Source of the DNA: Paradesertivirga sp966210515
GTDB taxonomy: Bacteria > Bacteroidota > Bacteroidia > Sphingobacteriales > Sphingobacteriaceae
NCBI GenBank assembly: GCA_966210515.1
Contig: CBIHLM010000001.1
Location: 62,001 to 126,000 of the forward strand
Length of the DNA: 64,000 bases
Direction of reading: 5' to 3'
Below are positions 6,516 to 15,065 of this stretch, one piece after another. The notes beneath the pieces were generated by a model that saw only the letters and a list, made by a program, of their open reading frames with translations, was not told the origin of the DNA and did no database searches. The first letter of the stretch is position 1; every line of letters begins with the position of its first letter. The translations under genes and the position numbers were made by a program.

Positions 6516-9131
6516 TTAAACATTCACTTCCTCAACTTTATCTTTGTTCAGGAAAACGAATTTATTTTCGAACACTTCCAGTAAGATCCGGCTTTCTTTA
6601 TCCACTTTACCAGACAAGATTTCTTTGGAAAGCTCGTTCAAGATACGTTTTTGGATAACCCGCTTTAAGGGCCTTGCTCCAAATTGAGGATCGTAACCCA
6701 GTTGCGCAAGCCAATCCAATGCATCAGAAGAAGCTTCTATTTGAATTCCCATTTCAGCAAGTGTCTGGGCGACCTGATTAAACTGAAGTGCCGCGATATC
6801 TCTGATTTCATTTCTGTTCAACGGAGTAAACATTATCAGCTCATCAATCCGGTTTAAAAACTCCGGACGAATAGTTTGCTTCAACAGTTCAAAAAGCTCG
6901 TTCTTGGTTTTCGCCACAACTTCCTCGTGGTTAATATCGGTAAGCTCCTTGAAATTCTCTTGTATAAGATGCGATCCGATATTTGAAGTCATAATGATGA
7001 TTGTATTTTTAAAGTTCACCACACGGCCCTTATTGTCTGTCAAGCGACCATCATCCAATACCTGTAAAAGTATATTAAACACGTCCGGGTGAGCCTTTTC
7101 TATTTCATCGAGCAAAATCACACTGTAAGGCTTCCTTCTCACCGCTTCGGTTAACTGTCCGCCTTCATCATAGCCCACATATCCCGGAGGCGCACCGATT
7201 AACCTGGAAACGGAGTGACGTTCCTGGTATTCGCTCATATCAATCCGGACCATCGAATGTTCATCATTAAACAGGAACTCGGCCAGCGCTTTTGCAAGCT
7301 CGGTTTTACCTACGCCGGTAGTTCCTAAGAAAATGAATGATCCAATCGGCTTGCGTTTGTCCTGTAAGCCTGCCCGCGACCGGCGAATCGCATCCGAAAT
7401 GGCTTCTATAGCCTCCTCCTGCCCAGCCACACGTTTATGCAGCTCCTGTTCTAAATGAAGAAGCTTTTCACGCTCACTTTGAATCATTTTCGTCACAGGA
7501 ATTCCTGTCCATCGGGAAACTACGCCGGCAATGTCCTCAGAAGTAACTTCTTCCTTCAACATTCTGCCTCCCGATTGCTTTGCTTCCAGCTCTTTCTTTA
7601 ATGCCTCAAGCTTATCCTGCGATTCTTTAATTTTTCCGTAGCGTATTTCAGCTACACGACCATAATCGCCCGCTCGCTCGGCCTGTTCGGCTTCGAGCTT
7701 AAAGTCCTCAATCTTTTTAACTTCATTATTTATCCCGTCAACCAGATCCTTTTCTCCTTGCCAGCTTGCCCTTAATGAGTCCCGGTCGGCAGAAAGATTC
7801 GCAATTTCCTGGCTTAACTCAGCAACTTTCTTCTCGTCATTTTCACGTTTGATAGCCTCACGTTCAATCTCAAGCTGCATAATTTTTCGCTCCAGTTCAT
7901 CCACAGCTTCCGGAACAGAATCCATCTCCAGGCGCAGTTTAGAAGCAGCCTCGTCCATTAAATCGATTGCCTTGTCGGGCAAGAACCTGTCGGAAATATA
8001 CCGCTGAGAAAGCTCTACAGCTGCAATAATCGCTTCGTCCTTAATCCGCACTTTATGATGAGTTTCGTACCGTTCCTTCAATCCGCGAAGAATAGAGATG
8101 GCATCCTGTGTGTCCGGCTCGTCTACCATCACCTTTTGAAAACGACGCTCAAGTGCTTTATCTTTTTCGAGATATTTCTGATATTCATTCAGGGTGGTGG
8201 CACCAATCGAGCGTAATTCGCCGCGGGCAAGTGCTGGTTTTAAAATATTGGCCGCGTCCATAGCGCCCTCGCCGCCCCCGGCTCCTACAAGTGTATGTAT
8301 CTCGTCAATAAACAATATAATCTCACCATCGCTTTGTGTAACCTCTTTGATAACCGCTTTCAGGCGTTCCTCAAACTCGCCTTTATACTTGGCTCCGGCG
8401 ATAAGAGCGCCCATATCCAACGAGTACACAGTTTTTGATTTGAGGTTTTCTGGCACGTCGCCTTTTATAATCCGGAACGCAATTCCTTCCGCAATGGCAG
8501 TTTTACCCACGCCGGGCTCACCAATTAAAATCGGATTATTTTTAGTCCGGCGAGACAAAATCTGTATCACCCTCCGAATTTCATCATCACGCCCGATTAC
8601 CGGATCAAGCTTGCCCGATTCGGCAAACTCGTTCAAATTCCGGGCGTATTTATTCAGCGCATTGTAAGTAGCCTCGGCATTTTGGTCGGTAACACGACTG
8701 TCGCCCCGCAGCTCTGTGATAGCTTTTTTAAGGTCCTTTTCGGTAACACCGGCATCTTTTAGCATGCCGCTGGTTTTATCATTGGCATTTAAAATCCCCA
8801 GTAGAATATGCTCTACCGATACAAACTCGTCCTTAAATTCCTTCAGATAGCTCTGTGCCTTCTGAAGAGCCGAATTCGCCGAAGACGACAAGTAAATATC
8901 ACTTCCGCTAACTTTGGGATAGCTTTGAATTTCTGCATCCAAAACCGTGTTCAGCCGGTTCAGGTTCACATTTAGTTTCTTCAAAAGGTAGTTGATTACA
9001 TTTTCATCAACCATAAGCAGGGCTTTAAGCAGGTGCGCATTCTCAATGGCCTGCTGCTGATTTCCACCTGCAATTTCCGAAGCCTTCTGAACAGCTTCCT
9101 GTGCTTTGATTGTAAAATTGTTAAAGTTCAT
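6516..9131 (-). CDS. clpB: ATP-dependent disaggregase ClpB
   Basis: 871 residues, full length. The N-domain (about 1-145) is followed by AAA-1 with GEPGVGKT, a long coiled-coil M-domain (about 400-525, rich in Glu/Lys/Arg), and AAA-2 with GTTGVGKT, plus the C-terminal GARPLKRVIQ sensor-2 motif. ClpB works with DnaK/DnaJ to resolubilise aggregated proteins after heat stress in the cytosol. It is monocistronic, with a strong terminator downstream. No clear heat-shock inverted repeat was seen upstream. Confidence 0.98.
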   Translation of the reverse strand: MNFNNFTIKAQEAVQKASEIAGGNQQQAIENAHLLKALLMVDENVINYLLKKLNVNLNRLNTVLDAEIQSYPKVSGSDIYLSSSANSALQKAQSYLKEFKDEFVSVEHILLGILNANDKTSGMLKDAGVTEKDLKKAITELRGDSRVTDQNAEATYNALNKYARNLNEFAESGKLDPVIGRDDEIRRVIQILSRRTKNNPILIGEPGVGKTAIAEGIAFRIIKGDVPENLKSKTVYSLDMGALIAGAKYKGEFEERLKAVIKEVTQSDGEIILFIDEIHTLVGAGGGEGAMDAANILKPALARGELRSIGATTLNEYQKYLEKDKALERRFQKVMVDEPDTQDAISILRGLKERYETHHKVRIKDEAIIAAVELSQRYISDRFLPDKAIDLMDEAASKLRLEMDSVPEAVDELERKIMQLEIEREAIKRENDEKKVAELSQEIANLSADRDSLRASWQGEKDLVDGINNEVKKIEDFKLEAEQAERAGDYGRVAEIRYGKIKESQDKLEALKKELEAKQSGGRMLKEEVTSEDIAGVVSRWTGIPVTKMIQSEREKLLHLEQELHKRVAGQEEAIEAISDAIRRSRAGLQDKRKPIGSFIFLGTTGVGKTELAKALAEFLFNDEHSMVRIDMSEYQERHSVSRLIGAPPGYVGYDEGGQLTEAVRRKPYSVILLDEIEKAHPDVFNILLQVLDDGRLTDNKGRVVNFKNTIIIMTSNIGSHLIQENFKELTDINHEEVVAKTKNELFELLKQTIRPEFLNRIDELIMFTPLNRNEIRDIAALQFNQVAQTLAEMGIQIEASSDALDWLAQLGYDPQFGARPLKRVIQKRILNELSKEILSGKVDKESRILLEVFENKFVFLNKDKVEEVNV

Positions 9132-9411
9132 AATGCTAATGTGTCTTCAAAACAATTGCCACAAGCATTTTGATTCAGAATAAGGAATTTTTGTCTCGTA
9201 AATTTATTACCGAATGACTAAAAGTCTGATAAATAATAATTTGTACTGAAAAAATGGCTTTTTTTTTGGAAAAGAATGGAGCGTCATTGTCGCGAATTTA
9301 GTCCCGCTTTTATTGCAAGCCGCCGACTTCCCCAATCACTTCGGGCTTTCCATGCAATCGGGTTTAAATGGGATTGGCAGTGCTTTTATCGGACCTATTA
9401 AATTTCAAAAA
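9132..9411. other. Intergenic region upstream of clpB
   Basis: This AT-rich stretch must hold the clpB promoter (minus strand). I found no CIRCE-like inverted repeat and no convincing coding frame. The plus-strand frame here has no recognisable protein and no conserved features. Confidence 0.5.
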
Positions 9412-9442
9412 CCGCAGACAACGTTTGAAACGTTGTCTGTGG
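9412..9442 (-). terminator. Terminator after the lipoprotein gene
   Basis: The arms CCACAGACAACGTTT and AAACGTTGTCTGCGG pair at 14 of 15 positions, with TTTTTG after the stem on the minus strand. It begins 11 bases after the stop codon at 9453. Confidence 0.85.
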
Positions 9443-9452
9443 TGAGTATCCT

Positions 9453-9869
9453 CTACTCAAAAACCACTTTCTCCGGCCCGGATATTTTTTCGATATGGCA
9501 AGCACATTTCCCACCGGAAACTACAAATGAAGTACTCTTCTTTTGATTGGTTTTAGGATTCACCGCGCTTACATCGATAGTATCACCTTTGGGTGAAAGG
9601 TTTTTAGTATCACTATCGGTTACAACCGCATAATTGCCTTTAAAATTAACAGTGTCAACTTCAAAAGCTTGCGTAGACTTTCCTGTTCTTCTGATGATTG
9701 CAGAAAAATCTTTTACAGTAATCGGCTGACCGGAGGCATCTTCAAATCTAAGCGACACCGTTCTGAATTCCTGCGTGCAAATTAATGAGGGGCAATCTGC
9801 TTCGACTACCTGTTCGCTGCACGACACAACAAACAAAGCAAAAAAAGGAAGTAAATAAGGAAATTTCAT
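9453..9869 (-). CDS. Putative lipoprotein, unknown function
   Basis: From ATG at 9869 the protein has 138 residues and starts MKFPYLLPFFALFVVSC, a clear SPII signal with the lipid-bearing Cys at 17. An upstream in-frame ATG at 9896 would add nine residues before the signal and is less likely. The mature part has Cys pairs (ADCPSLIC near the start, KCACH near the end) that could form disulphides, and looks like a small all-beta domain. No family recognised. It is probably anchored in the outer membrane or periplasm. Its own terminator follows. Confidence 0.7.
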   Translation of the reverse strand: MKFPYLLPFFALFVVSCSEQVVEADCPSLICTQEFRTVSLRFEDASGQPITVKDFSAIIRRTGKSTQAFEVDTVNFKGNYAVVTDSDTKNLSPKGDTIDVSAVNPKTNQKKSTSFVVSGGKCACHIEKISGPEKVVFE

Positions 9870-9918
9870 AGCCATTCTTTTAATTATTACGTGCATACCG
9901 AATGATACGCTACGCAGA

Positions 9919-10314
9919 TTAAAGAACTTTTCTGAGAGTTTCGGTTTGGTGATTAACCAATTTTTGCAAAGGTCCGCTGGCCATCATCCTCATCATCATA
10001 TTCAACTCTGCCGAGATGGTCAAAATAGCCTCAGTAACATTGTTACCCAGATCTGCAACTACCCAACGCATATCCACATTAAAAGGAACTTCGTCTGCCG
10101 GTACTATGATAATTGTTTGATCTTCTATCCGGTTGGAAATTTTCAAAGACAACTTAGCCATGTTCTGCACAGAGAAGCGGGCTTCATCTGTAGTCGACGA
10201 CCAATTGGAAATATTATCCGGCATTAATTTCTGATGATTATTAAAATCAGACAGAAAATTATACACATCGTGAACCGGTTTATCGATTTCTATTTTACTT
10301 TCAAAAATTGACAT
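9919..10314 (-). CDS. SRPBCC-fold protein
   Basis: 131 residues from ATG at 10312-10314, which begins MSIFESKIEIDKPVHDVYNFLSDFNNHQKLMPD, a typical START/polyketide-cyclase-like beginning. A longer frame running back into pyrE is not needed. The start lies 4 bases after the pyrE stop, so the two are probably co-transcribed. The fold usually binds hydrophobic ligands; the ligand is unknown. pyrE-SRPBCC linkage is, to my memory, common in Bacteroidota. Confidence 0.75.
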   Translation of the reverse strand: MSIFESKIEIDKPVHDVYNFLSDFNNHQKLMPDNISNWSSTTDEARFSVQNMAKLSLKISNRIEDQTIIIVPADEVPFNVDMRWVVADLGNNVTEAILTISAELNMMMRMMASGPLQKLVNHQTETLRKVL

Positions 10315-10318
10315 AAGA

Positions 10319-10981
10319 CTATTTAACTGCGTTTTCAATCGCGTTTCCCCAATCTGCCGGGTTATCACGCCACTTACGTAACAGTTCAAGGTCATCTTTG
10401 TTGATAAAACGATGTTCGGAAGCGTAATCAACTAATGCATTGTAGTTAGAGAGTGTTGAGAAACGACATTTTGCCTTGGCAAAGTTATTGGTTGCTTCAT
10501 CCAAACCATAGCTGAATATAGCTACCAAACCTGCAACATCGCATCCCGCCTGACGCAATGCTTCTACAGCTTGCAAACTGCTTTTCCCAGTCGAGATCAG
10601 ATCCTCAACCACAACAACACGCTGGCCTTCAAAAATTTCCCCTTCAATTAAGCTACCCGTTCCATGTTCTTTTGCTTTAGAACGAACATAAGCGAAAGGC
10701 AAGCCAAGCTCCTGGGCAACCAATACTCCCTGAGGAATACCGGCAGTGGCAACTCCGGCAATTAACCCGACTGAGCCAAATTCTTCCTGAACAAGTGCGG
10801 TTAAATTTTGTCTGATATATGTTCTGATGGTTGGATGAGAGAGAGTTATGCGATTATCACAATAAATTGGAGATTTTAATCCTGATGCCCATGTAAAAGG
10901 GTTGTTCGGTTGTAATTTAATTGCTTTTATTTGTAATAAAAACTCAGCGACTTTCTGTTCAATCTCACTTTTGTTGATCAT
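10319..10981 (-). CDS. pyrE: Orotate phosphoribosyltransferase
   Basis: 220 residues. The PRPP-binding motif VVVVEDLISTGKSS is at about residues 121-134, and the substrate loop is YVRSKAKEHGTGSLIEG. It converts orotate and PRPP to OMP in pyrimidine synthesis, in the cytosol. The start codon at 10979-10981 lies within 10 bases of the divergent NUDIX gene start, so both promoters must lie inside the opposite gene. The SRPBCC gene follows after 4 bases. Confidence 0.96.
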   Translation of the reverse strand: MINKSEIEQKVAEFLLQIKAIKLQPNNPFTWASGLKSPIYCDNRITLSHPTIRTYIRQNLTALVQEEFGSVGLIAGVATAGIPQGVLVAQELGLPFAYVRSKAKEHGTGSLIEGEIFEGQRVVVVEDLISTGKSSLQAVEALRQAGCDVAGLVAIFSYGLDEATNNFAKAKCRFSTLSNYNALVDYASEHRFINKDDLELLRKWRDNPADWGNAIENAVK

Positions 10982-10988
10982 GGCACAA

Positions 10989-11585
10989 ATGTATAGAATT
11001 TATATTAACGATACTGCTCTTATCATAGCAGATTTTTTACCCGGAGGACTAGGAAATTATCAACAAATGGATGCGGACGACTTTGATTTCGCCAAATTTT
11101 ACAAGGCAGTTCAGGGTGCTCCGGCTTCTATAAATGTGATACTTACAAAAGAACCGAAAGCTTTTTTTAAGAGCCTGAGACAGCCTTTTCTGTTTATAAG
11201 GGCAGCCGGAGGCGTGGTTCGATGCGATGAAAATCAGTTCCTTTTTATTTTCAGAAATGGAAAATGGGATTTGCCAAAAGGTAAACTGGATTTAGGCGAA
11301 AAAACAAAAAAAGCAGCAGTAAGAGAGGTGGAAGAAGAGTGCGGAATAAAAGTGGCAAGGCTGGGAGATCTGCTTTGCAAAACCTGGCATGTATACGAAG
11401 AAAAAGGACGGATTGTGTTCAAAAAAACTAATTGGTATACAATGAAAGCCGAGCGTCAGGAACTTGTGCCGCAGCTGGAAGAAGGTATTACCGAAGCTCG
11501 TTGGCTTGCCTCTGGCGACTTTGACTATATTAAGCAGAATACCTATCCCCTTATTCGTGATGTTATTAGCTTGTTAGAAGTTTAA
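10989..11585 (+). CDS. NUDIX hydrolase
   Basis: 198 residues from ATG 10989 (MYRIYINDTALII). An in-frame ATG at 10980 would add three residues and overlap the pyrE start codon. A complete Nudix box, GKLDLGEKTKKAAVREVEEECGI, lies after an N-terminal domain of about 80 residues typical of the Bacteroidota form. It hydrolyses a nucleoside-diphosphate-linked compound with Mg2+; the substrate is unknown. It faces coaD convergently, with a hairpin between them. Confidence 0.88.
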   Translation: MYRIYINDTALIIADFLPGGLGNYQQMDADDFDFAKFYKAVQGAPASINVILTKEPKAFFKSLRQPFLFIRAAGGVVRCDENQFLFIFRNGKWDLPKGKLDLGEKTKKAAVREVEEECGIKVARLGDLLCKTWHVYEEKGRIVFKKTNWYTMKAERQELVPQLEEGITEARWLASGDFDYIKQNTYPLIRDVISLLEV

Positions 11586-11614
11586 CAGTGATGTTTGAAA
11601 TGTGTGAGCTGGTA

Positions 11615-11640
11615 TTCAGCACACACATTCATGTGCTGAA
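11615..11640. terminator. Hairpin between convergent NUDIX and coaD genes
   Basis: The perfect 9-bp stem TTCAGCACA/TGTGCTGAA has an 8-base loop. Neither side has a long T-run, so termination efficiency is uncertain. Position between converging genes supports a bidirectional role. Confidence 0.55.
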
Positions 11641-11649
11641 CATCGGTTT

Positions 11650-12111
11650 CTATAAAAACTCGAGTGCCTCCTTTGGCACGAACTGACTTACATCGCCTTT
11701 GTGTCGCAAAATATCCCTCACAATTGTTGAGCTTATCGATGAATATCCCGGATTACTCAAAATAAAAATACTCTCAATTGAAGGTTCGAGGGCGTGATTC
11801 ATTTGAGCAATTGCCTTTTCGTACTCAAAATCTGATACTGTCCGAATACCCCGCAACATATATTGAGCACCTATTTCCTTGCAAAAATTTACCGTAAGTC
11901 CTTGATAAGAGGTTACCTCGATTTTTGGCTCTGATTTAAAAACCGCCTGCAAAATTTGGATCCTGATCTCGGTGCTGAGTTTAGAACGTTTTGAACTATT
12001 GTCCCCAACACCCACAATAACTTTATCGAATAACGAAACCGAACGTTTTAAGATATCAACATGAGCAATGGTTACAGGATCGAACGAACCCGGGAAAAGT
12101 GCGATTTTCAT
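11650..12111 (-). CDS. coaD: Phosphopantetheine adenylyltransferase
   Basis: 153 residues. The nucleotidyltransferase motif is ALFPGSFDPVTIAHVDIL with the TxxH-type site, YMLRGIRTVSDFEYE lies in the middle, and YSSISSTIVRDI near the end. It makes dephospho-CoA from phosphopantetheine and ATP in the cytosol. The gene is on the same strand as rsmD but 129 bases apart, separated by an A-rich repeated stretch. Confidence 0.96.
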   Translation of the reverse strand: MKIALFPGSFDPVTIAHVDILKRSVSLFDKVIVGVGDNSSKRSKLSTEIRIQILQAVFKSEPKIEVTSYQGLTVNFCKEIGAQYMLRGIRTVSDFEYEKAIAQMNHALEPSIESIFILSNPGYSSISSTIVRDILRHKGDVSQFVPKEALEFL

Positions 12112-12230
12112 AGCTTAAAGGTAAAAGCTTAAAGGGAAAAAGCAAAAGGATATTAAAAGAGTTGAAAGGCTAAAAGTGAAAAGTTAAAAGTGAAAGATAA
12201 ACGCGAACAGGTTTATTAAAAAGTTTGTGG
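12112..12230. repeat. Degenerate A-rich direct repeats upstream of coaD
   Basis: Units like gctTAAAGGtAAAAG, TTAAAAGTGAAAG and GCTAAAAGTGAAAAG recur irregularly at about 10-16 base spacing. Such purine-rich slippage-prone tracts occur between genes in Bacteroidota. There are no equal spacers, so it is not a CRISPR array. Confidence 0.55.
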
Positions 12231-12240
12231 CAAAATACAA

Positions 12241-12780
12241 CTAAAAGCTATTCTTAAAAAAGCTAAACGATGAATTTCCATATTTCCGCTGCTCAGTAAA
12301 ATTTGGATGATTGCCAATTCGCTTTGAACTTGGATGTTCAACAATCAACATTCCGTCGGGTCTTAAAAGCTTTCGCTCAAAAACGAGATCGGCAATTAAA
12401 GGAATTTGAGGTATATCATAAGGAGGATCTGCAAAAATCAGATCAAAAGTATCATTGTCTTCTTTTAAAAATCTAAAAACATCCGCTTTTAACGGAGTGA
12501 TTATATTCATCTGATGCTGCTTTGAAATTTCTTTCAAATACCGGATGCATCCAACATTACTATCCACAGAAAGAACTTCTGTAGCTCCCCTGGACGCAAA
12601 CTCCATCGAAATATTGCCTGTGCCGCTAAACAGATCTAATACTTTTAAGCCTTCAAAATCAGTTTGGTTGTTTAAAATATTGAAAAGAGCCTCCTTAGCC
12701 ATATCGGTCGTCGGCCGCACCGGAAGATTTGTAGGCGGATAAAACCGCAATCCTTTAAGCTTGCCGCCGATTATTCGCAT
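12241..12780 (-). CDS. rsmD: 16S rRNA (guanine-966-N2)-methyltransferase
   Basis: 179 residues. It starts MRIIGGKLKG as usual, has RPTTDMAKEALFNIL, the SAM-binding VLDLFSGTGNISMEFASRGA, and the catalytic DPPY motif in LIFADPPYD. It methylates G966 of 16S rRNA. It overlaps the DUF3822 gene by 10 bases and so is translated from the same transcript. Confidence 0.93.
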   Translation of the reverse strand: MRIIGGKLKGLRFYPPTNLPVRPTTDMAKEALFNILNNQTDFEGLKVLDLFSGTGNISMEFASRGATEVLSVDSNVGCIRYLKEISKQHQMNIITPLKADVFRFLKEDNDTFDLIFADPPYDIPQIPLIADLVFERKLLRPDGMLIVEHPSSKRIGNHPNFTEQRKYGNSSFSFFKNSF

Positions 12781-13610
12781 AACAAAAGGCCTAATAGCGA
12801 AAAATACCTGTGTTTTGAGGTCTGATCAAAAGCCTTAGAGAAGTTTATAATCTCTGTACTGTCGGCAAAACGAACGTCTTCAAAATATTTTTCAATTCGT
12901 TTGTACTGCTCATCAGAAGATTCTATGTTTCCGGCTAAAATCACAGAGGTGTTTTTTGTATCAACTGCTAATTGTTCCCTAATCATCAAAAGATAATAAT
13001 TGAAGTCATCCGCATTTTTTATGGTATAGTTATTATTAAATACAAGTTTTTCATCAGAAATCAAACAAGCTTCAAAAGACTGATCATTAAACTGAAGAAG
13101 AAGTTTATGAGCGTTTGTATCGCGGAGTCGTAAACCAATTTCTGCCAGCGGTTCCACCTGACTAAATAAACGAGCATCTGGAAATGTACTTGTTATAGGC
13201 ATTATGTCTTTTACTTTGAGGGCTATAACACACTTTATACTATCCTTATTAATTGACGAAATAAAGGTTTTTGTATCCCTGCCTGCCTGGATTAGCTTTT
13301 CATATTCAGGCAAATCGGTAATTATAAAATATTGAGTTGGCAGCAAAGTAAAATGGGGTGTTTGAACTGATACTTTTACTTTAGCAAAGCCCGACTTTAA
13401 TTCAGAAATAGTTGCCAATAAATCGTCTAAAGCAGCATCGATCGAATCCTTTACAGGAGAATCATAAAGAACAACCAAACTATTATCTATCCCATTAATG
13501 ATTGCGTAAGAGATACGCTGGGGCGTGATTTTAATCAGAAGCTGCATTTCCCTGGTCTGGGTACTGTCAAACCTCTCGTCCTTTAAGTGTACTATGCCGA
13601 AATCGTTCAT
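12771..13610 (-). CDS. DUF3822 family protein
   Basis: 279 residues, cytosolic. The sequence from LLIKITPQRISYAIINGIDNSLVVLYDSP and the later KLLLQFNDQSFEACLISDEKLVFNN give the two-lobed actin/PilM-like pattern of DUF3822. The family is restricted to Bacteroidota and, to my knowledge, usually precedes rsmD, as here (10-base overlap). Function unknown. It diverges from the helicase gene with only 48 bases between starts. Confidence 0.8.
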   Translation of the reverse strand: MNDFGIVHLKDERFDSTQTREMQLLIKITPQRISYAIINGIDNSLVVLYDSPVKDSIDAALDDLLATISELKSGFAKVKVSVQTPHFTLLPTQYFIITDLPEYEKLIQAGRDTKTFISSINKDSIKCVIALKVKDIMPITSTFPDARLFSQVEPLAEIGLRLRDTNAHKLLLQFNDQSFEACLISDEKLVFNNNYTIKNADDFNYYLLMIREQLAVDTKNTSVILAGNIESSDEQYKRIEKYFEDVRFADSTEIINFSKAFDQTSKHRYFSLLGLLLCE

Positions 13611-13658
13611 TACAACAAAACTAATTTTTTTGAACGGAATTGCGCAATTTTACATCGG

Positions 13659-15065
13659 ATGAATATTAGTAGCTTACTAAGACAGCAATTTCCTGTTAAC
13701 CCTACCCCGCAACAGCTTCAGGTTTTTGATGAGCTGGATAAATTTATCACAAGCGAATACGGCGACGAATGTTTTGTGCTTAAGGGCTATGCAGGAACCG
13801 GAAAAACCACTATTGTTGCGTCCCTTGTTAAAACGTTACCAAAACTAGCCTTAAAAACTGTTTTACTTGCGCCAACCGGCAGAGCTGCTAAGGTTATAAG
13901 TAATTATTCGGGGAAGAAGGCCTTTACTATTCATAAAAGAATTTACCGGAAGAAATCTGCCATGAGCCTCGACATGAGCTTCATCATCAGCGAAAATCTT
14001 GCAGAAAACACCATTTTCATTGTAGACGAAGCTTCTATGATATCGAATGAAGCTGCCGATTTCAGCGGGAAAAGTCTTTTGGAGGATCTGTTGATGTATG
14101 TTTACAGCGGGAAAAATTGCAAGCTTATGCTTGTCGGAGATACTGCGCAGCTTCCGCCGGTCGGTTCAGATTATAGTCCTGCTTTAGATACTAAGCTGCT
14201 ATCTGAGGTATTCACCCGCACTGTTTTTAATTACGAACTTACGGATGTTGTGAGACAGCAGAAACAATCGGGCATTCTGTATAATGCTACTCATATAAGA
14301 GAATTAATCCGCAGTAAAAAGGAAGAATTTCCGCAATTAAAGGTAAAAGGCTTTCCCGATATATATAACATGACGGGAGAAAAGCTACCCGAGGGGCTGC
14401 AATACGCTTACGACAAATACGGCATGGAAAATACGCTTGTTGTTTGCCGCTCGAATAAAAATGCCAACAATTACAATCTGCAGATTCGAAACCGGATTTT
14501 ATACCGCGAAGAAGAACTAAGTGGCGGAGATTATTTAATGGTTGTCCGCAACAATTACTACTGGCTTGCAGCCGATGAACAAAGCAACGCTTTTATCGCA
14601 AATGGCGATATTGCCAAAATTCGAAAGATGAAAAACATAACCGAGCTTTATGGCTTTCGCTTTGCAGACGTAGTTTTAGAATTTCTGGATTATCCTGATG
14701 ATGAGCCTTTAACCTGTAAGGTGATGCTGGATACCTTGTATTCGGAAACTCCTAGCCTGTCTAATGTCGATAATAAGCGATTATTTGAAGCTGTTATGGA
14801 AGATTATCAGCATATAGCAAACAAAAGAATGCGGATGGAAGAGTTGAAGAAAAACCCTTATTTCAATGCCTTGCAGGTAAAATTTGCTTACGCTGTAACC
14901 TGTCATAAAGCCCAGGGCGGCCAATGGGATGCCGTATTTGTAGATCAGGGCTACCTTACCGAAGAAATGCTAAATACTGATTTTCTAAGATGGATGTATA
15001 CTGCTGTAACGCGGTCTGTAAAGGAACTGTTCCTGGTTAATTTTAACGCAAAGTTCTTTAGTTAA
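13659..15065 (+). CDS. RecD-like ATP-dependent DNA helicase (SF1)
   Basis: 468 residues from ATG 13659 (MNISSLLRQQFPVNPTPQQLQVF); an earlier in-frame start would run through the divergent promoter. Motif I is GYAGTGKTT, motif II is FIVDEASM, LMLVGDTAQLPPVGSDYSPAL is motif III, and the UvrD/RecD-2 C-terminal part has YAVTCHKAQGGQW and MYTAVTRS. The length matches the single-subunit RecD2-like/AAA_30 helicases of Bacteroidota. Role in DNA repair is inferred. The last 8 bases overlap the end of the convergent histidine kinase. Confidence 0.9.
   Translation: MNISSLLRQQFPVNPTPQQLQVFDELDKFITSEYGDECFVLKGYAGTGKTTIVASLVKTLPKLALKTVLLAPTGRAAKVISNYSGKKAFTIHKRIYRKKSAMSLDMSFIISENLAENTIFIVDEASMISNEAADFSGKSLLEDLLMYVYSGKNCKLMLVGDTAQLPPVGSDYSPALDTKLLSEVFTRTVFNYELTDVVRQQKQSGILYNATHIRELIRSKKEEFPQLKVKGFPDIYNMTGEKLPEGLQYAYDKYGMENTLVVCRSNKNANNYNLQIRNRILYREEELSGGDYLMVVRNNYYWLAADEQSNAFIANGDIAKIRKMKNITELYGFRFADVVLEFLDYPDDEPLTCKVMLDTLYSETPSLSNVDNKRLFEAVMEDYQHIANKRMRMEELKKNPYFNALQVKFAYAVTCHKAQGGQWDAVFVDQGYLTEEMLNTDFLRWMYTAVTRSVKELFLVNFNAKFFS

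Noticed and set aside
8194..8667. 157-codon plus-strand frame
   Set aside because: Antisense shadow of clpB, produced by its codon pattern.
12112..12230. Possible CRISPR array
   Set aside because: Repeats are short, purine-rich, irregular and lack distinct spacers; no cas genes nearby.
15058..15065. 8-base overlap of helicase and histidine kinase 3' ends
   Set aside because: Convergent tail overlaps of this size are ordinary.
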